A stretch of 64,000 bases of DNA from JAIROC01 sp031553535 (lineage in GTDB: Bacteria; Bacteroidota; Bacteroidia; Bacteroidales; WCHB1-69). Below are positions 17,027-27,438 of the stretch, piece after piece; position 1 is the stretch's first letter; each line of letters opens with the position of its first letter. The notes under the pieces are model-generated. The model saw only the letters and a list, made by a program, of their open reading frames with translations. It did no database searches and had not been told where the DNA came from. The position numbers were made by a program, and so were the translations under genes. The stretch lies in NCBI GenBank assembly GCA_031553535.1, contig JAVBLM010000001.1, forward strand, positions 1 to 64,000, read 5' to 3'.

Positions 17027-20000
17027 ATGAAAAACATGAAGAGGATTTTATTAATCTTAACAGGTATTTTGCTGTGTTTACAGCAAGGACATGCACAACA
17101 GCAACGTCAAACATGGACAGAAGATTTTGACGGTGCTTCACCCCCTACCGGATGGACGGTATCTTCGAGTTCTGTCAGCGGATCGTGGCAGCCTAATACG
17201 GCTTATCATCAATCGGATCCTTTGTCGACAAATCCCCAATCGTATCGGGGAAAGTTACCCAGCAATCCGGGTGATTCTATTGTGTTGACGACACCTTCTT
17301 ACGATTGTACGGCTTTTGATTATGTCTACCTGCGTTTCAGCCATATTTGCAAGGTGTCTCCCCGGGACAATGTAAGGATAGAGTACCGTAGAGATGGTAT
17401 GGGCGATTGGAAGCCTTTGCCTGGGTATAGTTATCTGGGTGCTTCCAAGTATAACATCGCTACAGGCTTTAATGCCGCAAGTTATTCCCTCTGGCAGGAA
17501 GATGACAGTACAGCATTGCCTGCCCAATCTTGGTGGAAAGAAGAGTTGTTCGACCTGTCCGGTGATGTAAAGATGGCACGGGTAGAATTCCGTTTTGTTA
17601 TCAAGCACGGAAACGTACAGGGAACGCAGGTTTCCTACGGCTGGCTGCTTGATAATTTTCAGCTCGATGCCGCCAAACATGAAATATTCCCTCCTACGGT
17701 AGTATTCATACAGCCTTATGTAAAGGATACGGTTCACAGCACAGGGCCTTTTGAAATACATGCAAAAGTGAAAACCAATACCTATGCCCCTGTTAAAACA
17801 CCCTACCTGAAATGGAGTACCGATAGAATAATGTATGATTCCGTTCCCATGACCATGGTTCAGGGAGATTCTTTATGGAAAGCCGTTATTCCCAAGTATT
17901 TCTTGGGGACAAATGTAACATACGCTGTTACAGGGATAGACACCTTAGGGAATACCGTTACTGCCGTTTCCGGGTATGTTATAACATTAGGAGTCGGAGG
18001 CAGTGGGGGCAAGGATGTTATTATACAAGATAATGGAACAAATAGTGACTATTATTCTCCTTTCCTGCATAATTGGGATTATTCGGCTTGCATGTTAATC
18101 TATCCTGTTGATGAAATAGACCCGCAAGCGATAGGTGCCATTACATCTATCGCATTGAGGGTTGCCCAGGCAGGGCAGGGAGCTTTCCCTGGGAAAATTT
18201 ATATGAAAACGGTTCCGGCTGCAAAAAGGTCGTGGGATGCAACCAGCGACAGTTACGACTGGGCTACTGCAACTCAGGACGCTACCCTGGTATATGACGG
18301 GATGCTTGGTTTTACAACAACAGGATGGGTAGCTATTCCCCTGCAACAATCATTCTTCTATAACCGGGAAGAAAATCTGGTGGTACTGTTTGAACAAAAT
18401 TGCGGAGGTTCTTCGTGTTCAGCTCACATGGGTAGCTATCCATCCTACTATCATAAAGCAACGCCGGAAGTTCGTCAGTGGATGAGGTACTCTAGTGGTA
18501 GTCCGGTACTGTATGGTTTGGAACTTCAACCTCGTTCTGTGGATTTGCGTATATGTGTTGCACCGGCATTTTCCGACAGCAATTCCGTAGCATTAAAAGA
18601 TATTCTTTCCCCGGTTCAAGCCAACGTTACAGGCGGGCAACCTGCTTCGGTACAGGTTACTATCGGTAACAGGGGAGGCAATGATTTGGATTCCTGCCGT
18701 ATTAACTGGAGTGTAAACGGGGTATTACAACCTCATTATACATGGACAGGCAATCTGCCGTGGGATTATGAAGATAGTCCTGTTATTGGAAATTATACTG
18801 CGGGTATTGACCGCTATGATACAGTCGCCGTATGGGTTTCGATGCCTAATGGACAACAGGATTCCATAACATGGGATGATACGTTGATTACTATCCTTTA
18901 CGGCTGCGGCGGGCCTCTGGCAGGAGACTATACCGTCGGTGCGGGAAGAGATTTCCCTACTATAGATGAGGCTTTGAACTTGATAACGCTCTGCGGGGCA
19001 AATGCGGATGTACGCCTTTTATTGCCGAGCGGTGTGTATACCCAAACATGGGATTATCGTGATTGGGATTTAGGAAGTATTATGGGTAATCATGTCCTCA
19101 CCCTTGCTTCCGAGGCAGGCAACAGGGACAGTATAATTGTCAAACCTCCATACGGAAATGCAGCACTTTATCTTGGCAATACCAGCAATATGGGTTTTGA
19201 CGGAATTACATTTGATGCGAGTACAGCAGAAAGTCCTGCCGTATATATTGATAGACCATGCCGTAATATTGTCATTAACAATTGTAGTTTATTGGCCGAC
19301 ACAAATGATTTTTACTCTTCAGCCCCGCTATATATTTATTATCAGATATTAGATAATTTCCGTCTTACCAATTCGTTGGTGGATGGAGGTTATTTTGGTG
19401 TGGAGTTTTATGGAGGAACAGATATCACTGCCGGTAATTTCAGTACCAATATCGTATTCGACAGCAATATATTCCGCAACGGATCAAATACCAACCTGAG
19501 GATTCAAAACACTCACTTTACAAGTTTCTCTCATAATAAGATATATAGCAAAATATCGCATCCGAATTATCAATGGAATGCTGGCTGGTATGGACTTTCC
19601 ATGTCCTATTGCAATGTGGAGAATATGACAGGCAATACCTTTTTACAAAGATATGACGCGGACAACACATCCGAAATCATAAAGGAACCCCATGCTATAG
19701 AAATAGATAATATGAATAAATTGCATGTTTCCATACCCAAACCCATGCTGATTACCAATAATGAAATCATGCTGCCGTTTGTTCACGACTATTATATAGG
19801 TTGTGGAATGCGTATATATAGCTCGGGAGCACCGGATGCCCCTGTCCATATTTTACATAATTCTATCCGTGTAGGAAAACAGGATAATAATACGGATGGA
19901 ACAGGCATTGAGACAGTCTATTGGACAGGGCTGCATGTGATTAAAAATAATAATATACATACTTTAGGTCAAGGATCATATCCCATTCTATTGGGTTCGG

Positions 20001-23000
20001 AATTTGATCATCTTATGGATATAGATGCCAATAATATGTATGCACCGAATTATATTGGAAATACCGGACAAACATGGGTATCTTCGATAGAAGAGTGGCA
20101 ACAGTATATTACAACCGATAAAAGCTCTGTAAGTATAGAACCGGATTATATCAATTCTTCGAAAAGCCTGGAATTGAATGATTATACCGGCCTTACCTGT
20201 TACCGTGACCCCGGTGTAACAGAGGATATCCGGGGCACAGAACGCGGAGGTACTACCGGTTTGGGTTGTTATACAAGCCCGTGTCCGCAGGTGGATGCCG
20301 CCCTGGTAAAGCTCCTCGGCATGAAATACGCAAGGGCTGCTGCCGGGCAACAGGATACGGTAAAAGTTGAATTATTCAATGCCGGTATGGATCCGCTTGT
20401 CTCGGCTTCCCTGTGCTGGAAAATCAACGGAGTAATACAGACAACTCCTCTTACCTGGTCGGGAAACCTGGAGGCCGGAGAGAAAACAGAAATTGCACTG
20501 GGCGTGCTTACATACGGCTATGGAGATAATACGGTGGAAGTCTATATATGCGGCTTAGGTTCCCTGACAGATCTTAACCACAGTAACGATACCCTAAAAT
20601 CACCGTCCTCTTATGTATGCCAGGCTCCTTTGTCGGGGACGTATGCTATCGGCGGGGCGCCAGGTGCACGCAACTATCCCGACTTTGACGCCTTTGCCAA
20701 TGCCATGGATAGCTGCGGCGCTACAGGAGCTATCACGCTTGAATTTACAGGTTTGCATAGCGGGACATTGGATTTTGCGGCAGCGGCAGACAAATTACAG
20801 GCTATTCCCATAACGGTTACCGGCGTCACAGGCAATGATACCATCTATGTTTCAGGGGGAAATGCAATTACCATAGGAGAGGGTAACAGGAATATTATCC
20901 TTAAAAATATTACCGTAAAAGTGGATGCTGATGCAGCCCGCTGTATTATGATAACCGGCGCCTGTACAAACCTTGTTGTACGCAATTGTACCCTTTTGGC
21001 AAGTCCGACAACAACGTATGAAGGGGCTTGTATGTATAAAGCATCGAATACCGGCATGTGGGATAGTATTACCATTGTCGGAAACCGGTTGGATGGAGGA
21101 TTTCACAATGCCTGTTTTTATGGGGGAAGCACATCTTACTCCCCATACCCGAACCTGGTGGTATTTGACAGTAATACCTGTACCAATGCGTACTTTTTTA
21201 GTATATCTGCCTACTATAGTAACATACGGACAGCCTATAACCAAATCTCATGCAGGGTAACCGGTAATATGAATTCGAATTGGTTTCCTGTTTTCTATGA
21301 ATACAGTAACGGTGATATTACAGGCAACCGCATTACGGCGCTTCCGTCTAATACACCAAAAACAGGGCATATAATGTATCTTAATTATGTTAATTATACC
21401 AATGCCACAACGCCCATGTTTGTTGCAAATAACGAGATACGGTATTTGGGCACGAATTATTCCGACAATGGTATCTATATTGAGAATGCCGGAAGCAACA
21501 ATGCTCCGCTCAATGTAGTACATAATTCTATTTATGTAGAAGGAGGAAGCCGTCCGTATGGAATTTTCGTTGGTTACAACATATACCGTTGTAATATTAA
21601 AAACAACAACATTCACATGCTTGCTCCCGACGCTTATCCTGTTTTTCTTTCTTACGGGTTCAATGCTGTTGCTATGGATATAGATGCCAATAATATGTAT
21701 GCACCGAATTATATCGGATTTGCAGGCTTTACACCAGTGCCAATAACCTCTCTTGCTGACTGGCAGCGCATTGTAACCTCGGATACCCGGTCAGTAAAAT
21801 TTCTTCCTTCTTATGCGGATGTAAGCAGCGGCCTGGGATTGAATGACTATGATTCCGCATTTTGTCCGCAGTTTCCGGGATGTACCAATGATTTGCTGCA
21901 ATCCCCAAGGAGGTCAACCACGGCCATGGGAGCCTATACACTGCCTCTTTTGAATGTAGACCTGAAGAATTCAGCTATTACCGATGTACCGGCTACCGCA
22001 GTGCAAAGCCAGGCCATTATCGTAAAGATGAATGTTGTCTGCCTGGGCGATACGCTTATCCGGGATGCAACCTTGGGATGGTCTCTCAATGGGATAACAC
22101 AAACACCACCGCCCACCCATACTTTCGCACCTGCCTTAAACGCATTTAAAACGGCAGAAATAACCTTGGGTTCTTTTACCGTACAGGATTCGGTAACAAA
22201 TATTGCCGTTTGGATCGATCAGGTTAACGGCAAAAAGGATGATAACCAACTCAATGATACGGCAAGGAGGGTTATCAACAGGATTCCTTTGGTGGAATTT
22301 ACAGATCCTTTTAACGGGGATACTATTTATCAATTGTCATTTGATGTAAATGCGAGAATAAATGATGGTACAGGAGCTCCTGTCTCTACTCCTAAGCTGC
22401 ACATAAATACAACAGTAAATGGGAGGTATCAATTATACGATAGTGTTATTATGGTACGAAACGGATCTGTATGGTCGGCAACTGTTCCACCGCAATATTA
22501 TGGCAGTAAGGTGTTTTATTGGCTAACCGTATCCGACAATGTGGGAAATATCGAAACAGTAACGGATTCTACCTGTATACAATTTAGTGGCGAGGTAGGT
22601 AGCAGTGATATGATAGTACCACAAACAGGGAGTAACAGTTATACGATATGTGGAACCCTTTATCCTAATTTAGGGCCTGCATCCGGAAATAGCGGAGGAT
22701 ATTCAGATTATTGTGATGGGTATTCGGTTATATACCCTGTAATACCTGGTGTTATGATTCAGGTTTCAGGCACTTATGCAACAGAACAATGTTGTGATTA
22801 TGTACAGATATACGACGGAATAGGAACCGGAGGAACAATGTTTGGAGAATATCGGGGAACAGGAACGATTCCTGCCTTAACTTCAACAACCGGACCTATT
22901 ACGATTAGATTTTATTCCGATGGTTCTGCCAGTACTGTTAGCGATGCAAGTTATACCGGTTTTATCATTAATATCACTTGTTACGGCAGTACGCTGTATT

Positions 23001-25135
23001 CGGGTAATAGCTTAGCTGTTTTTAACGTGGTTTCACCCGTAAATAATCCGAAGGAGTTATGTGTATCCGATAATGCCCCTGTGAAAATTGCCGTATCAAA
23101 TCTGGGAGAAAATGATTACAACTTCGCTACAAATCCCATAGAAGTAGGTGCAAGGATCATTAATCCGTTCGGACACGATAGTGTTTACACAAGGAGGATA
23201 GCCGGAGGGACATTATTATCCGGAAAAACGGATACTATGGAGGTTGTGCCGGTCATCCCTCTTATGTACGCAGGGCAATATGATATCAAAGCCTGGGTTA
23301 GCAGTCCGGTAGACAATATTCCTTATGACGATACTATGCATTATACATATCTATCCGGAAAAATAGGATTGCCTGTAGATGAAGATTTTAGCAGTAGTAA
23401 TTTGCCTCCCCAATTTATAAGTAAATCCCTTGTCGGAACAAATACCTGGATGCCTTACCAGCCGGATACCACTATTTTTCCCGTTAAACCGCAGTTTGGT
23501 ACGGGGATGCTTCGTTATGAGGGCAACCAAGGCGTTATGGCACGATTAAATACCCGCCAACTTGATTTGCATGGAGCGATTAATCCGAGGTTGGAGTTCT
23601 GGTATTTTCACGATACTGCTTCCATGGATGAGTCTTATACGGATGTAAATATTGTTACCGATGGTGTTTCCACAACGTTATTATCCGTTTCTAAAAAAAG
23701 CAGTACATACGGCTGGAAACAATACACAGTGCCATTAAATATAGGATCGGCGCAATGTGTCTTGATAGAATTTATATCTACGAATGATAATAAATCGGGA
23801 TTGCAATCCGAACAATATATAGACCGTATTTTCATCACTTCCGATCAGGATCTGAAAGTATCGGATATTATTATAACCCCCAACATAACGGCTTGTGGAT
23901 TGAAGAATAAAGACGTATATGTTGTTATTCATACGCCCATGGCTCAGGCGATAGATTTTTCACGTTATCCAACAAGTTTGGCATTGGATATTAACGGCAA
24001 TCAAATTGCTGATTATCCATTATTGCATCGCATCGCCGGAAATACATGGGATACGATTAAAGTTGCATCCAATATTAGTTTTGTACCGGGCATAAGTAAT
24101 ATCAGGGCCTATCTGACTTCCCCTGTTGATAATAATCAATTGAATGATACGGCAACCCTTTCTTTGGATATCAGCCCTGAAATAACGGTAACGGCGCAAG
24201 CCGTATCGGGAGGAACGACGGATTGCCTGGTAAAAGGTATGGAAGTTCAACAAAAAGTAACGGTAAAGAACACAGGCAATATAGCAGTTTCCGGAATTGA
24301 ATTGCTATTAAATGTAATAGCTTCTTCCCAACAAACCCTGGCCAAATCAGCAGGCAGCTTGAATCCGGGAGATTCCGTGGTTATTCCCTTCGATGCCTAT
24401 ACTGTCCCTGCCGATGCACAATATCAGGTACAGATAATCGGCTATATGGGTTGCGATTCCGCTTTGGTAAACAACAGCACTCCTGTCACGGAGTGTGTAG
24501 ATATGGATGACCTTGTTCTGACAGAAATTCTAAGCCCCGATCCTACGGACGGAGGTATCGATCAGGTTGGTTCAACCAAGGAGATAGAAGTTTCCTTAAT
24601 GAATACAAGTGATGTCACATCCTACCAAAATGTGGATATTACCGCATTGATCGAAGATGAGGATGGCCAGGTACTGGCCAGGCATGAAGATATTATCCCG
24701 GTAATTAATGCCCCGGAAAATAATATGCTGTTTAAGTTTTCCCAAATGTATACTGTTCCCGACGAGGGAGTGTATTACGTACGAGTGTTTATAAACAAGG
24801 TAGACAATTATCCCGAAAATGATACGATCCTGACACAACGCAGCACACAGAACAGGTTGCCGATAGGAGAGCGTAATCTCTTTACGTTGGAACAGAATAT
24901 CCCCAATCCGACGGATAACAATACTATAATAAGGTATAGTATTCCGGAATCGGGAGAAATTATCTTCCGGATTCATAGCATGAACGGGCAAATACTGTAC
25001 AATAAAGTAATTGATTCGGAATCAGGGAATCAAAGTATCGAAATAAATACATCGGGATTATCATCCGGCGTCTATATGTATTCGGTGGAATACAAGGGGC
25101 ATCGTATAGTAAAACGCATGAGCGTAAAACAATGA
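17027..25135 (+). CDS. Giant T9SS-secreted beta-helix surface protein A (2702 aa)
   Basis: A predicted secreted or cell-surface adhesin. Order of parts: signal peptide (1-24, cleavage near GHAQ); adhesin-type jelly-roll (about 28-220, FNAASYSLW, WWKEELFD, SYGWLLDNF); Ig-like domain (222-325); a second jelly-roll (326-515); a CARDB-like linker (520-628). Two beta-helix modules follow (from 628 and 1201, to about 1640), then a CUB-like domain with paired cysteines (1863-1987, CCDYVQIYDG). A late MAM-like jelly-roll (2114-2279), a CARDB-like part and a T9SS type A sorting tail (about 2618-2702, NIPNPTDNN to GVYMYSVEY and final KRMSVKQ) complete it. The tail directs export across the outer membrane and anchoring, by family knowledge. 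A second ATG at 17036 matches the paralogue's start and may be the true one. The ligand is unknown. Confidence 0.93.
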   Translation: MKNMKRILLILTGILLCLQQGHAQQQRQTWTEDFDGASPPTGWTVSSSSVSGSWQPNTAYHQSDPLSTNPQSYRGKLPSNPGDSIVLTTPSYDCTAFDYVYLRFSHICKVSPRDNVRIEYRRDGMGDWKPLPGYSYLGASKYNIATGFNAASYSLWQEDDSTALPAQSWWKEELFDLSGDVKMARVEFRFVIKHGNVQGTQVSYGWLLDNFQLDAAKHEIFPPTVVFIQPYVKDTVHSTGPFEIHAKVKTNTYAPVKTPYLKWSTDRIMYDSVPMTMVQGDSLWKAVIPKYFLGTNVTYAVTGIDTLGNTVTAVSGYVITLGVGGSGGKDVIIQDNGTNSDYYSPFLHNWDYSACMLIYPVDEIDPQAIGAITSIALRVAQAGQGAFPGKIYMKTVPAAKRSWDATSDSYDWATATQDATLVYDGMLGFTTTGWVAIPLQQSFFYNREENLVVLFEQNCGGSSCSAHMGSYPSYYHKATPEVRQWMRYSSGSPVLYGLELQPRSVDLRICVAPAFSDSNSVALKDILSPVQANVTGGQPASVQVTIGNRGGNDLDSCRINWSVNGVLQPHYTWTGNLPWDYEDSPVIGNYTAGIDRYDTVAVWVSMPNGQQDSITWDDTLITILYGCGGPLAGDYTVGAGRDFPTIDEALNLITLCGANADVRLLLPSGVYTQTWDYRDWDLGSIMGNHVLTLASEAGNRDSIIVKPPYGNAALYLGNTSNMGFDGITFDASTAESPAVYIDRPCRNIVINNCSLLADTNDFYSSAPLYIYYQILDNFRLTNSLVDGGYFGVEFYGGTDITAGNFSTNIVFDSNIFRNGSNTNLRIQNTHFTSFSHNKIYSKISHPNYQWNAGWYGLSMSYCNVENMTGNTFLQRYDADNTSEIIKEPHAIEIDNMNKLHVSIPKPMLITNNEIMLPFVHDYYIGCGMRIYSSGAPDAPVHILHNSIRVGKQDNNTDGTGIETVYWTGLHVIKNNNIHTLGQGSYPILLGSEFDHLMDIDANNMYAPNYIGNTGQTWVSSIEEWQQYITTDKSSVSIEPDYINSSKSLELNDYTGLTCYRDPGVTEDIRGTERGGTTGLGCYTSPCPQVDAALVKLLGMKYARAAAGQQDTVKVELFNAGMDPLVSASLCWKINGVIQTTPLTWSGNLEAGEKTEIALGVLTYGYGDNTVEVYICGLGSLTDLNHSNDTLKSPSSYVCQAPLSGTYAIGGAPGARNYPDFDAFANAMDSCGATGAITLEFTGLHSGTLDFAAAADKLQAIPITVTGVTGNDTIYVSGGNAITIGEGNRNIILKNITVKVDADAARCIMITGACTNLVVRNCTLLASPTTTYEGACMYKASNTGMWDSITIVGNRLDGGFHNACFYGGSTSYSPYPNLVVFDSNTCTNAYFFSISAYYSNIRTAYNQISCRVTGNMNSNWFPVFYEYSNGDITGNRITALPSNTPKTGHIMYLNYVNYTNATTPMFVANNEIRYLGTNYSDNGIYIENAGSNNAPLNVVHNSIYVEGGSRPYGIFVGYNIYRCNIKNNNIHMLAPDAYPVFLSYGFNAVAMDIDANNMYAPNYIGFAGFTPVPITSLADWQRIVTSDTRSVKFLPSYADVSSGLGLNDYDSAFCPQFPGCTNDLLQSPRRSTTAMGAYTLPLLNVDLKNSAITDVPATAVQSQAIIVKMNVVCLGDTLIRDATLGWSLNGITQTPPPTHTFAPALNAFKTAEITLGSFTVQDSVTNIAVWIDQVNGKKDDNQLNDTARRVINRIPLVEFTDPFNGDTIYQLSFDVNARINDGTGAPVSTPKLHINTTVNGRYQLYDSVIMVRNGSVWSATVPPQYYGSKVFYWLTVSDNVGNIETVTDSTCIQFSGEVGSSDMIVPQTGSNSYTICGTLYPNLGPASGNSGGYSDYCDGYSVIYPVIPGVMIQVSGTYATEQCCDYVQIYDGIGTGGTMFGEYRGTGTIPALTSTTGPITIRFYSDGSASTVSDASYTGFIINITCYGSTLYSGNSLAVFNVVSPVNNPKELCVSDNAPVKIAVSNLGENDYNFATNPIEVGARIINPFGHDSVYTRRIAGGTLLSGKTDTMEVVPVIPLMYAGQYDIKAWVSSPVDNIPYDDTMHYTYLSGKIGLPVDEDFSSSNLPPQFISKSLVGTNTWMPYQPDTTIFPVKPQFGTGMLRYEGNQGVMARLNTRQLDLHGAINPRLEFWYFHDTASMDESYTDVNIVTDGVSTTLLSVSKKSSTYGWKQYTVPLNIGSAQCVLIEFISTNDNKSGLQSEQYIDRIFITSDQDLKVSDIIITPNITACGLKNKDVYVVIHTPMAQAIDFSRYPTSLALDINGNQIADYPLLHRIAGNTWDTIKVASNISFVPGISNIRAYLTSPVDNNQLNDTATLSLDISPEITVTAQAVSGGTTDCLVKGMEVQQKVTVKNTGNIAVSGIELLLNVIASSQQTLAKSAGSLNPGDSVVIPFDAYTVPADAQYQVQIIGYMGCDSALVNNSTPVTECVDMDDLVLTEILSPDPTDGGIDQVGSTKEIEVSLMNTSDVTSYQNVDITALIEDEDGQVLARHEDIIPVINAPENNMLFKFSQMYTVPDEGVYYVRVFINKVDNYPENDTILTQRSTQNRLPIGERNLFTLEQNIPNPTDNNTIIRYSIPESGEIIFRIHSMNGQILYNKVIDSESGNQSIEINTSGLSSGVYMYSVEYKGHRIVKRMSVKQ
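18908..21946 (+). repeat. Two composite beta-helix modules in protein A
   Basis: Module starts lie near 18908 and 20627. Each has a header (G-x-Y-x-(I/V)-G ... CGA/CGV), a right-handed beta-helix of short strand-Asn repeats (ILHNSI-type turns), a DIDANNMYAPNYIG block, a SLADWQ...TSD block and an end of type DI-x-G-x-x-R...T-x-x-G-x-Y. A 45-base stretch in the two modules (20015-20059 and 21674-21718) differs at only one base. Confidence 0.85.
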
Positions 25136-25155
25136 AAAAAAATCTTTTTCATCAT

Positions 25156-25183
25156 GGCTACCCCTTCCCGGGGTGGCCTTTTT
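25156..25183 (+). terminator. Terminator of giant gene A
   Basis: GGCTACCCC (25156-25164), loop TTCCC, GGGGTGGCC (25170-25178, one G-T pair) and five T residues form a rho-independent terminator 20 bases after the stop codon. Confidence 0.85.
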
Positions 25184-25228
25184 ATCTTAACGTTTGACAA
25201 CTTCAATGTCTTTCTCAAAGAGGGATCG

Positions 25229-25290
25229 ATTAAACGATAAACCTTTTTCATAATTCAAATTGTGGCTGCCTCTCCGGTCGCCCTTTTTAT
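25229..25290 (+). repeat. Displaced gene-end module (fossil tail and decayed terminator)
   Basis: ATTAAACGATAAA followed by CCTTTTTCATAATTCAAATT and GGCTGCCTCTCCGG copies the true end of giant gene B (37453-37502), where the same bases encode the last residues Ile-Lys-Arg and stop. Here no gene reads into it, because gene A already ended at 25135 with a different tail and its own terminator. The hairpin arms are mismatched (GGCTGCC against GGTCGCC). Confidence 0.75.
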
Positions 25291-25302
25291 TTGTTTTTTC
25301 AG

Positions 25303-25310
25303 TATATTTG
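25303..25310 (+). promoter_or_regulatory. -7 promoter box of regulator 1
   Basis: TATATTTG fits the Bacteroidota TAnnTTTG element and sits 29 bases before the chosen ATG at 25340. The same spacing and box precede regulators 2 and 3. No clear -33 element is seen. An upstream GTG at 25262 lies within the hairpin, before the promoter, so it cannot be the start. Confidence 0.65.
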
Positions 25311-25339
25311 CATTTTATTTTCAAATCTACTACCATAGA

Positions 25340-27031
25340 ATGAAAAGGACATCTGTTTATAAAATCCTGTTGTTTTTCTGTATTGTATTCATTTATCAGA
25401 TAGGATATGGGAATACCAAAGAACATTGTGATGAGCTTTTAGTCTCGGCAACGGATGAATATTTGGCAAGAAATTATATTAAATCTTTAAAATATTTGGA
25501 TGAAGCAGAACCTATATTAACTGATAATAAACAAAGGATAACAAGTTTAAATACTAGGGCATTGATTTATAAAGATCTGGGAGATTATGAAAAATCAATG
25601 GATTATTATTTGGAAGCTTACAAAATTGCTGTCGAATATCATCATTATAAAATGCAATCCCTTATTTTAAATAATATAGCAGTATTATATGGGGATACCT
25701 ATGAACCGGATAAAGCTGCAGTATATCATGAAAAATCATACAATGTGGCTCTAAAATCATCCGATAGCCTCTCTATAGGAAGTACTGCAATCAATCAGGC
25801 GCAAATTGCTGTCGGAATAGGAGATACTGCTTCTGCGGAACGATATATAACTATTGCGGAAGCATATGTAAAAAATGATGAAAGGGTAATGACCTATATT
25901 CAGGTTGTAAAAAGTAACTTTCTACTTTTAAAAAAAGAATATTCAGCCGCAGAATCTTTAGTCCTGGAACTTTTAAATAGTGGGCAAAAAATCGACATAA
26001 GACAGAAAAACCTGCTTTTTTTGACTTTATCCAACATATATTATGAGATGGGAGATATAGAAAAAGCCATCGATTTTGTTCAACAGATGCTTGCCAATAA
26101 CCACGTCATAGAAGAACGGATCATGGCCTATGAAGGGTTATCGAGGCTTTATGCGGAGAGTGGTTCATTCATGCTGGCATTACAGTATAAAGACTCTCTC
26201 TTGCAGGCAAAGGATTCATTACATAATATAAGTGATAACGAACGAACAGAAAGGTATCGTATCCGGATGGAGTTATTGGATACGGAAAGAACATTAGCGA
26301 AAAACAAAGCAAAACAGAAAATAGAACGGATTTTGTTTATTTCTATCCTCGTTTTTATAATCATTTCTACTGTTATATTGATACTGGCACTCCGTATCCA
26401 ATCCATACGCAATAAACAGCGTAAGCAAATAGCAGAACTGGAGCTGGAAAAAGAAAAAAATCAGAAACTGATTCTGGAACAGAAACTAAAAGAACAGGAA
26501 ACATCTGTATTACTGGAGCATGAAAGATCGAACAATGAACGTAAAGAAAAATTATTGTTAAAACAGAAATTGAAAGAGCAGGTAATTTTGGCTTTGTTGG
26601 AACAGGAACGTTTAAGCAATGAAAACAAACAGCTCGCAGCCAAAGTTTTGATACAATCCAACCGGAATGGATTGATAGAAGAGATCATTCACCGGTTATC
26701 GAAAATACCGATACAATCGGAAGATTCCCAATTGCAATTAGTGATTCGTCAATTGAAAACACAATTGAAAGACTCTTCGGAACTGAATAATTCCATTGCT
26801 TATTTTGACCAGATCAACCCCTCCTTTTTATCCTCATTAAAGGAAAAACATCCGAATCTATCTGCTACGGATATCCGCTTTCTTTCCTATTTATTCTTAA
26901 ATTTCAATACCCAAGAAATTGCAGGCCTGTTAAATATGTCGCTTGGTTCATGCAAGAAAAAACGTCAACGTTTAGCGAATAAAATGGGAGTAGAAACATC
27001 CCAATTGTATAATTATTTATTATCCATTTGA
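25340..27031 (+). CDS. Membrane-tethered TPR / coiled-coil / LuxR-like HTH regulator 1
   Basis: This 563-residue protein has a signal sequence (1-26) and TPR-type helical repeats (about 30-310, such as GDYEKSMDYYLEAYKIA). One membrane helix (about 332-355, ILFISILVFIIISTVILIL) leads to a charged coiled coil (about 358-440) with two near-repeats of LEQxLKEQ...LLEQER. The C-terminal helix-turn-helix (about 507-563) is LuxR/GerE-like: LSATDIRFLSYLFLNFNTQE then a second helix with KKKRQRL. Topology puts the TPRs in the periplasm and the HTH in the cytoplasm. There is no kinase or receiver domain, so this would be a one-component membrane regulator. It sits between giants A and B, 407 bases before B. 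Its promoter is its own. Regulation of a neighbouring giant gene is inferred from the repeated pairing. Confidence 0.9.
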   Translation: MKRTSVYKILLFFCIVFIYQIGYGNTKEHCDELLVSATDEYLARNYIKSLKYLDEAEPILTDNKQRITSLNTRALIYKDLGDYEKSMDYYLEAYKIAVEYHHYKMQSLILNNIAVLYGDTYEPDKAAVYHEKSYNVALKSSDSLSIGSTAINQAQIAVGIGDTASAERYITIAEAYVKNDERVMTYIQVVKSNFLLLKKEYSAAESLVLELLNSGQKIDIRQKNLLFLTLSNIYYEMGDIEKAIDFVQQMLANNHVIEERIMAYEGLSRLYAESGSFMLALQYKDSLLQAKDSLHNISDNERTERYRIRMELLDTERTLAKNKAKQKIERILFISILVFIIISTVILILALRIQSIRNKQRKQIAELELEKEKNQKLILEQKLKEQETSVLLEHERSNNERKEKLLLKQKLKEQVILALLEQERLSNENKQLAAKVLIQSNRNGLIEEIIHRLSKIPIQSEDSQLQLVIRQLKTQLKDSSELNNSIAYFDQINPSFLSSLKEKHPNLSATDIRFLSYLFLNFNTQEIAGLLNMSLGSCKKKRQRLANKMGVETSQLYNYLLSI

Positions 27032-27438
27032 TAGTTTACACGAAAAGAAAAAGCAAAAACAACTAACTTTCATCTAATTACACATTAATATTTGTTAAGA
27101 AAAATGTCTCTTTTCATTCCCCTATTTGTCTCCTTTTAATCGAACATTTCTCCCTTTTTTAATCTAAATTTGTTTTATTGTTTTGAAGCGAACGATAGTA
27201 TGCAACAAGCAAAATAAAAAAAATACCGGCATGGCAAATGCAGGGAAAATTCCCAATGAAACGGCAATTAACAAAGGAACTCCCCTGCTTAGGAATGACG
27301 GAAAAACTTGAAAGATAAAACAAATTAACTACCGATATTGAATTTTGAACTTTGAACTTTGACCGAGTTTGCGAGCTCAACAAAGTTAATCTTGAACATT
27401 AACCTTTAACTAATAAGTTATTAATTAATTTTTATACA
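27032..27438 (+). promoter_or_regulatory. Leader and probable promoter region of giant gene B
   Basis: TAAATTTG at 27165-27172 fits the -7 consensus and would give a leader of about 260 bases. Within it, AATGACGGAAAAACTTGAAA (27294-27313) and ACCGAGTTTGCGAGCTCAAC (27362-27381) repeat the two blocks found before gene A, but in the opposite order. TTAACCTTTAACTAAT precedes the start as in gene A. No terminator is evident after regulator 1, so some read-through into gene B is possible. No gene is seen here. Confidence 0.5.

Noticed and set aside
25262..25339. Upstream GTG start for regulator 1
   Set aside because: It lies in a decayed terminator before the -7 box, and starting at 25340 gives a normal signal sequence as in the paralogues.
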